From GCA-2725625 sp964574215 (lineage in GTDB: Bacteria > Pseudomonadota > Alphaproteobacteria > Rhodospirillales > UBA2165), in NCBI GenBank assembly GCA_964574215.1, contig CAZNLR010000015.1, positions 1 to 64,000 on the forward strand: a stretch of 64,000 nt of DNA, given 5' to 3'. The stretch's first letter is position 1. Each line of letters opens with the position of its first letter. Below the pieces are notes generated by a model, which saw only the letters and a list, made by a program, of their open reading frames with translations, was not told the DNA's origin and did not search any database. A program made the position numbers and the translations under genes. Positions 18,513 to 27,408 of this stretch are shown here, piece by piece.

Positions 18513-19136
18513 TTATGATTTGAGGTACAGGCTGATGGCCTGGCTGCGATTTCGCACGTTCAATTTCTGGTACAGGTTCCGGATGTGGAATTTAACCGTG
18601 TTGGCAGATACGCCCAGTTCGCGGGCGATTTCTTTGTTGGTCCGGCCTGCGGCCAAAGTGGAGAGGACTTCCAGTTCCCTTTTCGATAAAGACGTCAAAG
18701 GGTTGTCGTTAATTAATTTAACATCCAGATAGGGAAAGACCATTTTTCCGTGGGCTACGCTTTCAATAATATTCAGGAGTTCATCCGGTTGTTCGCTTTT
18801 CGACACCAAGGCGGCGGCGCCGTGAGCCATCACGATGGAAGGAAGGAAATCACCCTCCGCCCCGGTGTAGACGACAACCTTGGGACCATTGGCAATGGAT
18901 TGAAGATGATCCAGAATATACTTCCCGTCCCCCACCGGCATCACCCACCCGCATACGATAACATGGGGAACAGTCTGATCGATTTTCTGCAATAGAGTTT
19001 CACCATCGGCACAGACGGAAACCAGTTCAAACCTCGCGTCATAGGAAATCAAGTGATCGAGCGCCGCTTGTACCAGGGGGCTTTTGTCGGCGACGGCAAC
19101 TCTGATCGGCGTTGATTTTTCGCTGTTTTCCGGCAT
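18513..19136 (-). CDS. LuxR/NarL-type regulator with degenerate receiver
   Basis: A 207-aa two-domain response regulator. Seen: a receiver fold (about 10-125) and a C-terminal LuxR helix-turn-helix (about 143-205) with LSKRELEVLSTLAAGRTNKEIARELGVSANTVKFHIRNLYQKL. The receiver is atypical: the acidic pair is D17-K18 instead of Asp-Asp, and the phospho-acceptor position in VIVCGWVMP is G63 instead of Asp. T91 and K113 are kept. Such pseudo-receivers do not take a phosphate in the usual way and act by dimerisation or ligand binding. It is directly upstream of the Calvin operon on the same strand, and no CbbR is present, so control of carbon fixation is inferred. Confidence 0.88.
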   Translation of the reverse strand: MPENSEKSTPIRVAVADKSPLVQAALDHLISYDARFELVSVCADGETLLQKIDQTVPHVIVCGWVMPVGDGKYILDHLQSIANGPKVVVYTGAEGDFLPSIVMAHGAAALVSKSEQPDELLNIIESVAHGKMVFPYLDVKLINDNPLTSLSKRELEVLSTLAAGRTNKEIARELGVSANTVKFHIRNLYQKLNVRNRSQAISLYLKS

Positions 19137-19324
19137 GGGATAACAATATTCAGATTGATCGGGCCAATGTCAAATCGTGAATATCCGGTTCAAATCGAGA
19201 AATTAGGATATCTGCCGATAAGGTGTGATGGCGGACACTGAAATATTCGAAGCCATATGAGACACTCCTAACGGTGCCATGGAGAAGCATCCGATTTTAT
19301 CGACGAATAAAGGAGCCTTGCGTT

Positions 19325-19534
19325 ATGAATTTCATTGAACGGCGCTTCCCCCTTGAAAGGCGGTCTGGTGAAGACCGGCGGAAGAGCCAGAATCGGCAAA
19401 ATGACGGCCGCAGAGGCGGCAAGGACCGCCGACTTCATTGCATGCATTGCGGTACACCTTATGAAGGCGGTCCGCAAAGCAGCAAATCCTGTGTTTGCCG
19501 GGTAACGGCATTACGCGGCCCGGGGGTTATATAG
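19325..19534 (+). CDS. small Arg-rich Cys-containing protein
   Basis: A 69-aa hypothetical protein. The ATG at 19325 is supported by AAAGGAG nine bases upstream. The N-terminal half is extremely basic, with repeated GEDRRK/KDRR-type motifs (residues about 10-36). The second half has four Cys (C-M-H-C and C-V-C), which could form a small zinc site. I recognise no named family, although short proteins with such RRxxEDRR repeats are common in proteobacteria. It lies between the divergent LuxR regulator and a MATE exporter on its own strand. Confidence 0.6.
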   Translation: MNFIERRFPLERRSGEDRRKSQNRQNDGRRGGKDRRLHCMHCGTPYEGGPQSSKSCVCRVTALRGPGVI

Positions 19535-19586
19535 ATCATCTCTTTTTCTTCGTGACAGGCGGTGCTCAAGGCAGCTATCAGTAGCT

Positions 19587-20942
19587 GTGCTTACCGATCC
19601 CCAGATTTCTGATAACTCCAATATCAAAGATCGCCACCGAACGGTTTGGCGTCTCGCCGGACCGATCATTCTGGCCAATATTTCGGTGCCGCTATTGGGT
19701 GCCGTCGATACGGCCGTCATCGGTCATCTGGAACACGCCTATCTGCTGGGCGCCGTCGCCGTCGGCGCCATTATTTTCCAATACATTTATTGGGGCTTCG
19801 GTTTTTTGCGCATGGGCACGACGGGCCTGACGGCGCAGGCTTTTGGTGCCGGCGATTTAATCGAGACCCGAGCCCTGTTCCTTCGCGCGGCCTTAATCGG
19901 TGGCGTTATCGGCCTCGCCCTCTGGCTATTTCAATGGCCGATCATAACATTCGCCCTCATACTTTTCGACGCCAGTGACAAGGTAGAGGAATTCGCGCAG
20001 TTATATTTTTTCATCCGGATTTGGAGTGCGCCCGCCGTCCTCATCAACTACTGCCTGGTGGGCTGGTTTATCGGCGTCCGCAACACCCGCGCCGCCCTGA
20101 TGCTGCAGGTCTGGATGAACGGCCTCAATATCCTCTTAGATTTGCTTTTCGTCATTGGTTTCGGTTGGGGCGTGGCCGGCGTGGCGGGCGCCACGGTAAT
20201 CGCGGAAATCAGCGCGGCGGGCGGCGGACTGTTCTTGTTCCGGCATCATCTCAAAATGATCGGCTACGGCAATGGATTGGCTGAAAAAAGGGTGAATTTA
20301 TTCGACCGAGCCAAAATCAAAAGAATGTTCGGGGTCAATATTGATATTTTTATCCGTACTTTCTGTCTTATTTCGGCTTTTGCTTTTTTTACCTCTGAGG
20401 CCGCCAAACTCGGTGACATCACCTTGGCCGCCAACGCCGTGCTTATCCAATTCCAACATTTTCTTTCGTTCGGGTTGGATGGCTTCGCTCACGCCGCTGA
20501 AGCCTTGGTAGGTGGAGCCGTCGGTGCCAAAGATCGGCTGGCCTTGCGGTCGGCGGTGAAAATTTCATGCCTTTGGGCGCTTATCATCGCGGGCCTCTAT
20601 GCTTTGGTATATGGCTTGGCCGGCGGATTGATCATCGGTTTGTTAACCGATATCGAAGAAGTGCGCAGCCAAGCATTGACCTTTCTGCCATGGCTGATTA
20701 TTTCCCCCGTTATTTCGGTATGGTCGTTCATGCTTGATGGAATATTTATCGGCGCCACGCGCACCAAGGAAATGCGTAACGGCATGCTGATATCACTGGC
20801 CGTTTTCGTCGCCTGCGCTTTGATACTCAAAGACGACTACGGGAACCATGGTCTTTGGACCGCTCTGATGATTTTCATGGTCGTACGCGGAATCACCCTT
20901 GGTGTTTTCTATCCGCGTATCGAGCAAGCGACGGCCAAATAA
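19587..20942 (+). CDS. MATE family efflux transporter (DinF type)
   Basis: A 451-aa inner-membrane antiporter of the multidrug and toxic compound extrusion family. Seen: twelve hydrophobic helices in two homologous halves and the DinF-like N-terminal pattern LAGPIILANISVPLLGAVDTAVIGHL. The substrate is unknown. The predicted start is GTG at 19587 with no good ribosome-binding site; a start some residues downstream cannot be excluded, but the helix-1 sequence begins near residue 20. It converges with a histidine kinase gene, with stops 8 bp apart. Confidence 0.92.
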   Translation: MLTDPQISDNSNIKDRHRTVWRLAGPIILANISVPLLGAVDTAVIGHLEHAYLLGAVAVGAIIFQYIYWGFGFLRMGTTGLTAQAFGAGDLIETRALFLRAALIGGVIGLALWLFQWPIITFALILFDASDKVEEFAQLYFFIRIWSAPAVLINYCLVGWFIGVRNTRAALMLQVWMNGLNILLDLLFVIGFGWGVAGVAGATVIAEISAAGGGLFLFRHHLKMIGYGNGLAEKRVNLFDRAKIKRMFGVNIDIFIRTFCLISAFAFFTSEAAKLGDITLAANAVLIQFQHFLSFGLDGFAHAAEALVGGAVGAKDRLALRSAVKISCLWALIIAGLYALVYGLAGGLIIGLLTDIEEVRSQALTFLPWLIISPVISVWSFMLDGIFIGATRTKEMRNGMLISLAVFVACALILKDDYGNHGLWTALMIFMVVRGITLGVFYPRIEQATAK

Positions 20943-20950
20943 AGTCGGGT

Positions 20951-22426
20951 CTATCCCGCCGTTACCCGTTCAGCCGGTAATAGGATCGTGATCGTGGTCC
21001 CGACGTCGACTTCGCTTTCAATCAACAAAGTACCGCCGTGGACTTCAACCAAACCCTTGGTCAATGGCAATCCCAGTCCGGTACCTTCATGTTCAATCAT
21101 GCCGACCCTGCCCACCTGACCGAATTTCGTCAGGGCGATCTCCAAATCCTCTTTACTCATTCCGATGCCTTGATCTTTAACGGTGATGGCATAGCCATTG
21201 TCGGGTGTCTCTTTGCCTTCCACCGATACGCTTGACCCGATCTTCGAAAACTTTATGGCGTTGGTCAGCAAATTAACGAGTATTTGCCGAAAGCGCGTTT
21301 CGTCAGCGTGAATTTTGGTTGTGCTCCCGTTGATACAATTGATCAAATGAACGGCCTCTAAATCTGCGTTGGTTTGCACCAGGTGGAACGCACTGTTGAT
21401 GCATTTCGACAAATGGAAATCACTTTCGTGGAGCTCCATCTTACCGGACTCGATAACGGATAAATCCAAAATCTCATTGATCAACCCCAACAAATGATTG
21501 CCGGACTGAAGAATATTGGTGACATATTCCGTTTGCTTCTCATTCGCCAAAGGTCCGGCCACGTCGTTGGCAAGGATATCAGCAAATCCGATGATAGCAT
21601 TTAAAGGTGTCCTGAGTTCGTGACTCATATTGGCCAGGAATTCCGATTTTATGTTGCTGGCTTTTTCTGCTTCTTCTTTAGCGACACTCAAATCGGTCCG
21701 ATTTTGTTTTTGTTCGGTGATATTTTCGATCTGGGAGACGGAATGCAAAGGATCGCCATTTTGATCGCGGACCATGGCGCAGTTCATCGACACCCAAATT
21801 GTCGAACCATTTTTGCAGATGTATCTTTTTTCGATGTGAAACGAGTTGATATCGCCTGCGATGAGATCATCCCATTCCGTTTTATTGAACTCGATATCGT
21901 CTGGGTGAGTTATGTCCCGAATGCTCTTGCCGACCAATTCTTCGTCGGTATAGCCAAGCATCTTGCAGAGGGCTTGGTTGACCCGGCTGATACGCCAGTC
22001 AGGTTCGACCGTCGCCATGCCGATATGAGCTTTTTCAAAAGATTCTCTAAATTGTTCCTCGCTCCTTTGGAGGTTTTCCTCCACAGCGATCTGGTGGGAA
22101 ACATCTCTGATAATCGCAAGATGCATATTTCTTCCGCCAACTTCAATCAACCGCGCTCTGATATTGGCATGAAACGGCAATTTATCTACACGAAGAAAGC
22201 GATAGGTCGCCGAGGTTTGCGCTGTGCCGTATTTTTCCGTTTCTTTGACACGCCGTCTCAGCACGTCAATATCTTCCGGATGAACCATTGTTTCGACGTT
22301 TAGGCCGATCAATTCGTCATTTTCGATTGCCGCAAATAATTTGTTCATGACGTCGTTGCAGCAGATGACCGTTCCACTATCATGGATGAATGCAGCATCC
22401 GGCAGCAATGCCAGAATTTCAGCCAT
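20951..22426 (-). CDS. soluble PAS-PAS sensor histidine kinase
   Basis: A 491-aa cytosolic kinase without membrane segments. Seen: an N-terminal PAS (about 1-115) ending in IIRDVSHQI, a second PAS/PAC (about 122-245) with GYTDEELVGKSIRDITHPDD and ending in ENITEQK, a HisKA domain with NMSHELRTPLNAIIGF (H269), and a HATPase domain with N-box NLLTNAIKFS, G1 DQGIGM and G2 GTGLGLPL. All catalytic motifs are intact. No response regulator is adjacent. A PagL-like gene lies 173 bp upstream on the same strand; co-transcription is possible but not shown. Confidence 0.92.
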   Translation of the reverse strand: MAEILALLPDAAFIHDSGTVICCNDVMNKLFAAIENDELIGLNVETMVHPEDIDVLRRRVKETEKYGTAQTSATYRFLRVDKLPFHANIRARLIEVGGRNMHLAIIRDVSHQIAVEENLQRSEEQFRESFEKAHIGMATVEPDWRISRVNQALCKMLGYTDEELVGKSIRDITHPDDIEFNKTEWDDLIAGDINSFHIEKRYICKNGSTIWVSMNCAMVRDQNGDPLHSVSQIENITEQKQNRTDLSVAKEEAEKASNIKSEFLANMSHELRTPLNAIIGFADILANDVAGPLANEKQTEYVTNILQSGNHLLGLINEILDLSVIESGKMELHESDFHLSKCINSAFHLVQTNADLEAVHLINCINGSTTKIHADETRFRQILVNLLTNAIKFSKIGSSVSVEGKETPDNGYAITVKDQGIGMSKEDLEIALTKFGQVGRVGMIEHEGTGLGLPLTKGLVEVHGGTLLIESEVDVGTTITILLPAERVTAG

Positions 22427-22599
22427 ATCCTGTTTTTTGTACGAAATTTCCCGTGCCCCCCAGCATTGGCTTCATTCAGAAAACGAACAGGCGCGGTTAA
22501 CCTGTTACTGGAATATCAGATTTATAGTTTGTGGTCCTGGGAGCCGTATTCAATAGTCCGGAAGGAAAAAATTCTCCCCGATGATTATCCGTAGGATAC

Positions 22600-23337
22600 C
22601 TAAAATCGATACCCATATCTCAGGCCAAAACTTTCCATACCTTCATTGGTGGAGCACAATTTGGCATTGGAGATATGATTGAGATGCACCATGAGAGCAT
22701 GAGCATTGTTAAAGCGATAGCCCAAGTCCAGGGACTCGCGGAACAACACACTGCATCCCAGGGATTTCTTGTCCAGCTTTTCCGTCACGGTTTCACCCGT
22801 ATGGTAGGCGCCGCCTAGGGAAAAACCGAAAAAGGCACCCTGCCAGAAGCTCCACTCCCAGGAAAGACCCAGGTATGCCTGATGGGTATCACCCTGACTG
22901 TTGACCTGAATACCCAAATGAGGGCGAGGTTCCCAAACCGGTTTCAAAAAATCAGGCGACTTGAACAGTAGTTCGAGACTGCCGTCGTATCCGCCTTCCT
23001 TACGATGACTGAACGGCCCCTCATCGTGCACCAGCGCACCCAGTCTTATTTCCGAAATAATTCCGGCGCCGCTGCGATTCATGGCGGCGGGTTTTGTGGA
23101 AGCTGGTATCATAACCGGTGCCGGCGGCGCATCCGATTGCGGGTTGGCCGGCGCCCGCACCGTTCTACCGGCATCGAATGGCCGTGGTGACGACGGCGCG
23201 TTAACAAATGGATGTGACTGATTGAGCAGGCGCGACATATCGTAGACACCGCCGGTTGTTCCTGCAAATGACGTCCCGGTAACGACGGTCGACACAATTA
23301 TCAGCGCCGTACAAATAGCATACTTAATATGATTCAA
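22600..23337 (-). CDS. PagL-like lipid A 3-O-deacylase (acyloxyacyl hydrolase family)
   Basis: A 245-aa outer-membrane beta-barrel enzyme that would remove the 3-O acyl chain from lipid A. Seen: a signal peptide (about 1-26), a Pro/Ala-rich linker (about 45-90), then a barrel ending in the typical FGLRYGYRF. The catalytic triad known for Pseudomonas PagL is present: H221 and S223 in HISNA, and E235. The His-Ser (2) and Ser-Glu (12) spacings match those of PagL exactly. The linker is longer than in classical PagL. The same-strand neighbour downstream is a PAS kinase. Confidence 0.88.
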   Translation of the reverse strand: MNHIKYAICTALIIVSTVVTGTSFAGTTGGVYDMSRLLNQSHPFVNAPSSPRPFDAGRTVRAPANPQSDAPPAPVMIPASTKPAAMNRSGAGIISEIRLGALVHDEGPFSHRKEGGYDGSLELLFKSPDFLKPVWEPRPHLGIQVNSQGDTHQAYLGLSWEWSFWQGAFFGFSLGGAYHTGETVTEKLDKKSLGCSVLFRESLDLGYRFNNAHALMVHLNHISNAKLCSTNEGMESFGLRYGYRF

Positions 23338-23477
23338 CGCACCCCGGCTCCAAGGTTGTATTTATTTTTTTAATTGAATGAATTTTCCCCCTTATTAAAT
23401 CGTTTCAGTGCGGCTCTGTCCAGACACTTGAACCCGGTCGAACAAACACTCCGGCTTTTCAATCAGTACCGGAACGC

Positions 23478-23483
23478 TATAGT
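23478..23483 (+). promoter_or_regulatory. possible -10 element for the NIPSNAP gene
   Basis: TATAGT lies 36 bp before the GTG start, with a weak -35 (TTTTCA, 23456-23461) at 16-bp spacing. The -10 match is good and the -35 poor, so this is tentative. Confidence 0.35.
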
Positions 23484-23519
23484 GCAAAAAAAGTTAATCA
23501 AACCAGCAGGGAGACCAAC

Positions 23520-24137
23520 GTGATATATGAATTCCGCACCTACGACTTAAAGCCCGGATCGGTTCAAGAAGTCATCAAAAGGTTTGGCGATGCCTACGAA
23601 CACCGGCAGGAACTCTCGAAACTCGCAGCCTTCTGGTATACGGAAATCGGTCCTCTCAACCAGATCATTCATGTTTGGCCGTATGCCGATACCGCAGAAC
23701 GAGCCAGCATTCGAAAAGAGGCGGGATCAAAGGACTATTGGCCGCCGAAAATTGCCGACTTTATCGTCCATCAGGTGTCTGAAATCATGGTTCCCTGGGA
23801 AATGTCTCCCGAACTGACGCCGGGAAATCACGGCCCCTACTACGAATTGCGCAGCTATGAGCTTGTCCCAGGCTCGCTAAAGAGCACCCAGGACCGGTGG
23901 CAAAGCAGCATTGAGGATAGATGTAAATTTTCGTCCCTGGGCGCTGTAATGAATGTGGATTTGGGAACGGTCAACAAAATCGTTCATGTTTGGCCGTATG
24001 AAAGCCTGGACCAACGGGCCAGTGTAAGGAAAGAAGCGGCGGAAAGAGGAATTTGGCCGCCCAAAGGTGGGGGTAAGGATTTTTTCAAGCAGGAAAACAA
24101 AATTCTGCTGCCGGCGCCGTTTTCGCCGATGCAGTAA
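23520..24137 (+). CDS. NIPSNAP family protein (two tandem repeats)
   Basis: A 205-aa protein with two NIPSNAP (dimeric alpha/beta barrel) repeats. Repeat 1 (about 1-98) begins IYEFRTYDLKPGS and contains NQIIHVWPYADTAERASIRKEA. Repeat 2 (about 105-203) begins YYELRSYELVPGS and contains NKIVHVWPYESLDQRASVRKEA. The GTG start is backed by AGGGAGACCAAC. The biochemical role of bacterial NIPSNAP proteins is not established. It is probably monocistronic, and its stop nearly meets the stop of a small gene on the other strand. Confidence 0.9.
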   Translation: MIYEFRTYDLKPGSVQEVIKRFGDAYEHRQELSKLAAFWYTEIGPLNQIIHVWPYADTAERASIRKEAGSKDYWPPKIADFIVHQVSEIMVPWEMSPELTPGNHGPYYELRSYELVPGSLKSTQDRWQSSIEDRCKFSSLGAVMNVDLGTVNKIVHVWPYESLDQRASVRKEAAERGIWPPKGGGKDFFKQENKILLPAPFSPMQ

Positions 24138-24142
24138 TGAGA

Positions 24143-24355
24143 TTAGCCGACGACGAGAGTCCGCGGCATAATTTTGCGAATCCTGGCGAGATGTCTGGCA
24201 ACCGGATCATATTTGCGCCAGCGCTCCTGAGCTGCATAAGCATGTCGGTAAGCATCCGATTTTGATCCATGGACTCCCATGACCTGATCGGCATTGGCGC
24301 TATCGGTAACTTGCCATTGTTTGTTGTTGCATTGGTATCTTACTGAGTAACGCAT
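24143..24355 (-). CDS. small hypothetical protein
   Basis: A 70-aa basic protein with a good ribosome-binding site (AGAGGAGACCGCAGA before the ATG). The sequence has the look of a small alpha/beta fold: a strand region RYQCNNKQWQVTDSAN, then a helix with SKSDAYRHAYAAQERWRKYD. I know no function for it. It is transcribed leftward between the convergent NIPSNAP gene and the DUF4126 gene on its own strand. Confidence 0.6.
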   Translation of the reverse strand: MRYSVRYQCNNKQWQVTDSANADQVMGVHGSKSDAYRHAYAAQERWRKYDPVARHLARIRKIMPRTLVVG

Positions 24356-24437
24356 TCTGCGGTCTCCTCTTGATATTTGAGAAGTACCCTAGAATAAGAA
24401 TCTTTAAAAAAGGTGAATCGTATAGACCGGTCCAGGC

Positions 24438-25124
24438 TTATTCTTTTCCGCTCAACGACAACGTCACCGGCTTATTTTCGGCGCTCTCGGAAATCTGTAC
24501 GGATCGGCCTGCCTTCACGGTGTCGACAGGATGGCGAACGCCACCGAAAACACGCTTGATTCCGCGCCAAATCTTGGGAACCAGCCAGATCGCCAACAGG
24601 GCGAAAATACCGAATCCCACGATGAATATTATCGGCTTAAACACCGCCATGGATATGCCTGTGAACACCAAGATATCTTCGAAAATCGATGCAAACCAGT
24701 TACTGGCCGGCTCCGGAGACGTGTTTATCACGGCGCGCGTACCCGCCTTGGTCAAATGGGCGCCGGTGGCGATTGATCCACCCAGGAGCATGGCGATACC
24801 GGTCTGGATTTCCTCTCCCACGCCGATGTCGAATCCGCTGACGGCGCCTGCCGCCATCATCGCGCCGGCCGGTACCCTAATAAATGTCTGCAAGACGTCC
24901 CAAATGGAATCCACGCCGGGAATCTTGTCGGCGAAAAATTCAATAAAATACATCAGGACAGCAATCCCCAATACCATGGGACTTGATAATATTTGCAGGT
25001 TTTCCGGCAGCGTGATGATACCGAACAAGTTGAGAAACCCGAGTACGGCTACAGTGGCGTAAAGATTTATACCGCTCGCCCACGATGCACCCAATGCCAG
25101 GGTCAGTGTTTCAAGTACGTCCAT
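24438..25124 (-). CDS. DUF4126 family membrane protein
   Basis: A 228-aa integral membrane protein. Seen: the N-terminal signature ALGASWASGINLYATVAVLGFL, about five to six hydrophobic helices, and the central GGSIATGAHLTKAGTRAVINTSPEP, which is characteristic of DUF4126. The family has no established function. The C-terminus is a short basic and polar tail. It is divergent from the bacteriohemerythrin gene, with 116 bp between starts, which must hold both promoters. Confidence 0.85.
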   Translation of the reverse strand: MDVLETLTLALGASWASGINLYATVAVLGFLNLFGIITLPENLQILSSPMVLGIAVLMYFIEFFADKIPGVDSIWDVLQTFIRVPAGAMMAAGAVSGFDIGVGEEIQTGIAMLLGGSIATGAHLTKAGTRAVINTSPEPASNWFASIFEDILVFTGISMAVFKPIIFIVGFGIFALLAIWLVPKIWRGIKRVFGGVRHPVDTVKAGRSVQISESAENKPVTLSLSGKE

Positions 25125-25240
25125 GAAAGTCTATTTCCCTAATTCAGAATAAGGTTAATTGCTGGCATTTCCCGAGACAATCACTATATACGATTAGTTG
25201 GAGGCATGGACGCGATCAGTAGCGACGAAGGAATAAACTA

Positions 25241-25648
25241 TTGGAACAAATTGAATGGAATGACTCCTACTCCGTCGGCGTTGATAAGCTGGACCGGCAG
25301 CACAAGGTGATTTTTAAAATCGTAAACCGGCTGACGGATGAAGAAAAAATAAAAAATGATCCTGAATTGGTCAGCGACACTCTTGATGCACTTCGCCAGT
25401 ACACCAACACGCATTTTGCCCTGGAAGAGAGTTTGATGGCGGAGGCTAATTATCCCGATCTCGAAGAACACAAGCAACGCCACCTGGAAATTACAAAAAA
25501 AATAGCCATTCTCTGCGTCGATGTTTTAGAGAACAAAAAGACGGTTACGGAAGACTTACTGGCTCTGATTAAAGATTGGTGGGTGACCCATATCCTTGAA
25601 GAAGATCAATCCTATTCGGGTTCTCTCAAGGCAAGCGGTCTGAAATAA
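25241..25648 (+). CDS. bacteriohemerythrin
   Basis: A 135-aa four-helix O2-binding protein with a di-iron centre. Seen: the family N-terminus IEWNDSYSVGVDKLDRQH (His21), HFALEESLM with His and Glu, EEHKQRHLEI with two His, and a C-terminal HILEEDQSY with the last His and Asp; all iron ligands are thus present. The start is TTG at 25241, supported by GAAGGAATAAACTA just upstream. Such proteins store or deliver O2, or sense it, in micro-aerobic bacteria. It converges with the UbiD-like gene. Confidence 0.94.
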   Translation: MEQIEWNDSYSVGVDKLDRQHKVIFKIVNRLTDEEKIKNDPELVSDTLDALRQYTNTHFALEESLMAEANYPDLEEHKQRHLEITKKIAILCVDVLENKKTVTEDLLALIKDWWVTHILEEDQSYSGSLKASGLK

Positions 25649-25659
25649 CAACCCCGAAA

Positions 25660-27171
25660 TCAGTTTTCGAGCGTCGAAATATCCGGCGGGCGGCCTGGCA
25701 GTTCGAACTCCTCCCAGCGATCGGCAACGCGGTCTCGGATTTCCTTTCTGACAATAGTTCTGTCGGGAAAATCTTTGATATGGCGGTGCGGTTTACAGGC
25801 GTCGATTAGAGCCTTCGAGCCGTAGGGTCTCAATTCTTCAGGAAACTGGCTCGGGTCAAGGCCCGTCGACCACGTCTTACGTTGAAAATCCACATCGTCT
25901 ACGGGATTACTGCGCGTACTCATGGCCCATAGAACTTGATTGAAATCCGTGGCATCGACATCATCGTCGACGGCGATTATCCACTTCGTAAAATATGCCC
26001 CGGCGGGACATTGGGCTACGGCGGACAGAACCTGCGTCACATGCCCGGCATATTTCTGTTCCAATGAGACAACCGTCATCCCCCAACCGGATGCGGCGGC
26101 CGGATGGCAAAACACGCCTCTGATCCCCTGCATGCCAAACCGCTCCAAATCGTTCCATATCGCCGCCGACCGCATGATCGAATAATAGGCGCCGATTTCA
26201 CAGGCGGGATAGTCGGCCATCAGAGCCGTTGTCAGAATGGGGTCCTTTCTCATATGCAGCGCCTTGACGCGGATGACCGGCTGCAGCCCCTCCGGTCTGC
26301 CGTAGTAGCCCGTGAATTCACCCAGGGGGCCTTCCATTGCCACGTCATCGGCTTCGACGGTGCCCTCAATGACGATTTCGGCCCTTGCCGGAATTGGCAA
26401 CGATGTTTCAACCCCCGCCGTCAGCTCCATCGGCCTGCCCAACAATCCGCCGATAACATCCAGTTCCGAAACGTCGGCTCCATAGGATTGCGCGGCCACC
26501 ATGAAAGGCGCCGGATCTATTCCATAAGCGGCGACCACTTCGCACGCTTTACCGTCGGCCCACCAGGCCTCCCGATCCAGCAGACCGTGCTTTCCGGGAG
26601 AGCAATACATACCAACACGGTTTGGGCCGTGCAGCATCTGCCGATAGCAGCCGACATTAATGCGCTCCGTATCGGGATTTCGAGTAAACGTGATATCGCC
26701 TGTGCCGATATAATTCCCGCCATCCCCGGGCCAGAATTTCGGCACCGGCAACTTTGTCAGATCGATTTCGTCGCCGGTCAGAATGATTTCGTTAACCGGC
26801 GCCTCTTCCTGATCGACCATGGTCGACGCAATTTTCCGGTCGGCCCGTTCCCTGACGGCAAGGATCATTTCCTTTGTCGTTAAATCCGCATCGAGTCCGA
26901 CCGCCAGGGCAAAGCGGCGCTTGCTGGCGCCGAGCATATTACTGAGCACCCGCGTTCCTGATTGATCACCCAAAATATTTTCGAATAACAGCGCCGGTGA
27001 ATCTTCCTGCTGAGCGGTCATATAGGTCGTTGTCGCCAGTTCCTCATCGCGGTCTACCGGCGCCGTCACGCGGTGCAAACTCCCATCGTTTTCCACCCGC
27101 TCCAACCATTCCCTCAGATCGCGTGGGCCCATCTGGTTGTTTTGACTGGATGGCCCGCTTGAATCTTCCAT
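25660..27171 (-). CDS. UbiD family decarboxylase
   Basis: A 503-aa prenylated-FMN-dependent (de)carboxylase of the UbiD family, acting on aromatic or unsaturated acids; the substrate is unknown. Seen: NVGCYRQMLHGPNRVGMY in the cofactor and metal region, and the family signature EGPLGEFTGYYG with its catalytic-site Glu. The start is set at the ATG at 27171 because GGAGG lies five bases upstream; 21 more in-frame codons exist upstream without a site. No UbiX-type flavin prenyltransferase gene is in the window, so the cofactor must come from elsewhere. It is divergent from torT. Confidence 0.9.
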   Translation of the reverse strand: MEDSSGPSSQNNQMGPRDLREWLERVENDGSLHRVTAPVDRDEELATTTYMTAQQEDSPALLFENILGDQSGTRVLSNMLGASKRRFALAVGLDADLTTKEMILAVRERADRKIASTMVDQEEAPVNEIILTGDEIDLTKLPVPKFWPGDGGNYIGTGDITFTRNPDTERINVGCYRQMLHGPNRVGMYCSPGKHGLLDREAWWADGKACEVVAAYGIDPAPFMVAAQSYGADVSELDVIGGLLGRPMELTAGVETSLPIPARAEIVIEGTVEADDVAMEGPLGEFTGYYGRPEGLQPVIRVKALHMRKDPILTTALMADYPACEIGAYYSIMRSAAIWNDLERFGMQGIRGVFCHPAAASGWGMTVVSLEQKYAGHVTQVLSAVAQCPAGAYFTKWIIAVDDDVDATDFNQVLWAMSTRSNPVDDVDFQRKTWSTGLDPSQFPEELRPYGSKALIDACKPHRHIKDFPDRTIVRKEIRDRVADRWEEFELPGRPPDISTLEN

Positions 27172-27408
27172 TTTATCCTCCAGAGTTTCTGCCGATTGCA
27201 TAAAACGGTTCTTTACCGACAGAGAGTACTGCAACGACCGGCTGCTTTGCTAAAATTTAACAAAACGATCTTCAATGGTCCAAAAATGATTGCCCCCCTT
27301 GAGCCGCCGCTTCACAGGCCCTACTTAATCTTTTGAACGGAGAAATTACAGAATACAGTAACCAGTGTGATAGTATGTCGAAAATAAAAGATGATTTGAG
27401 GGACTGAA

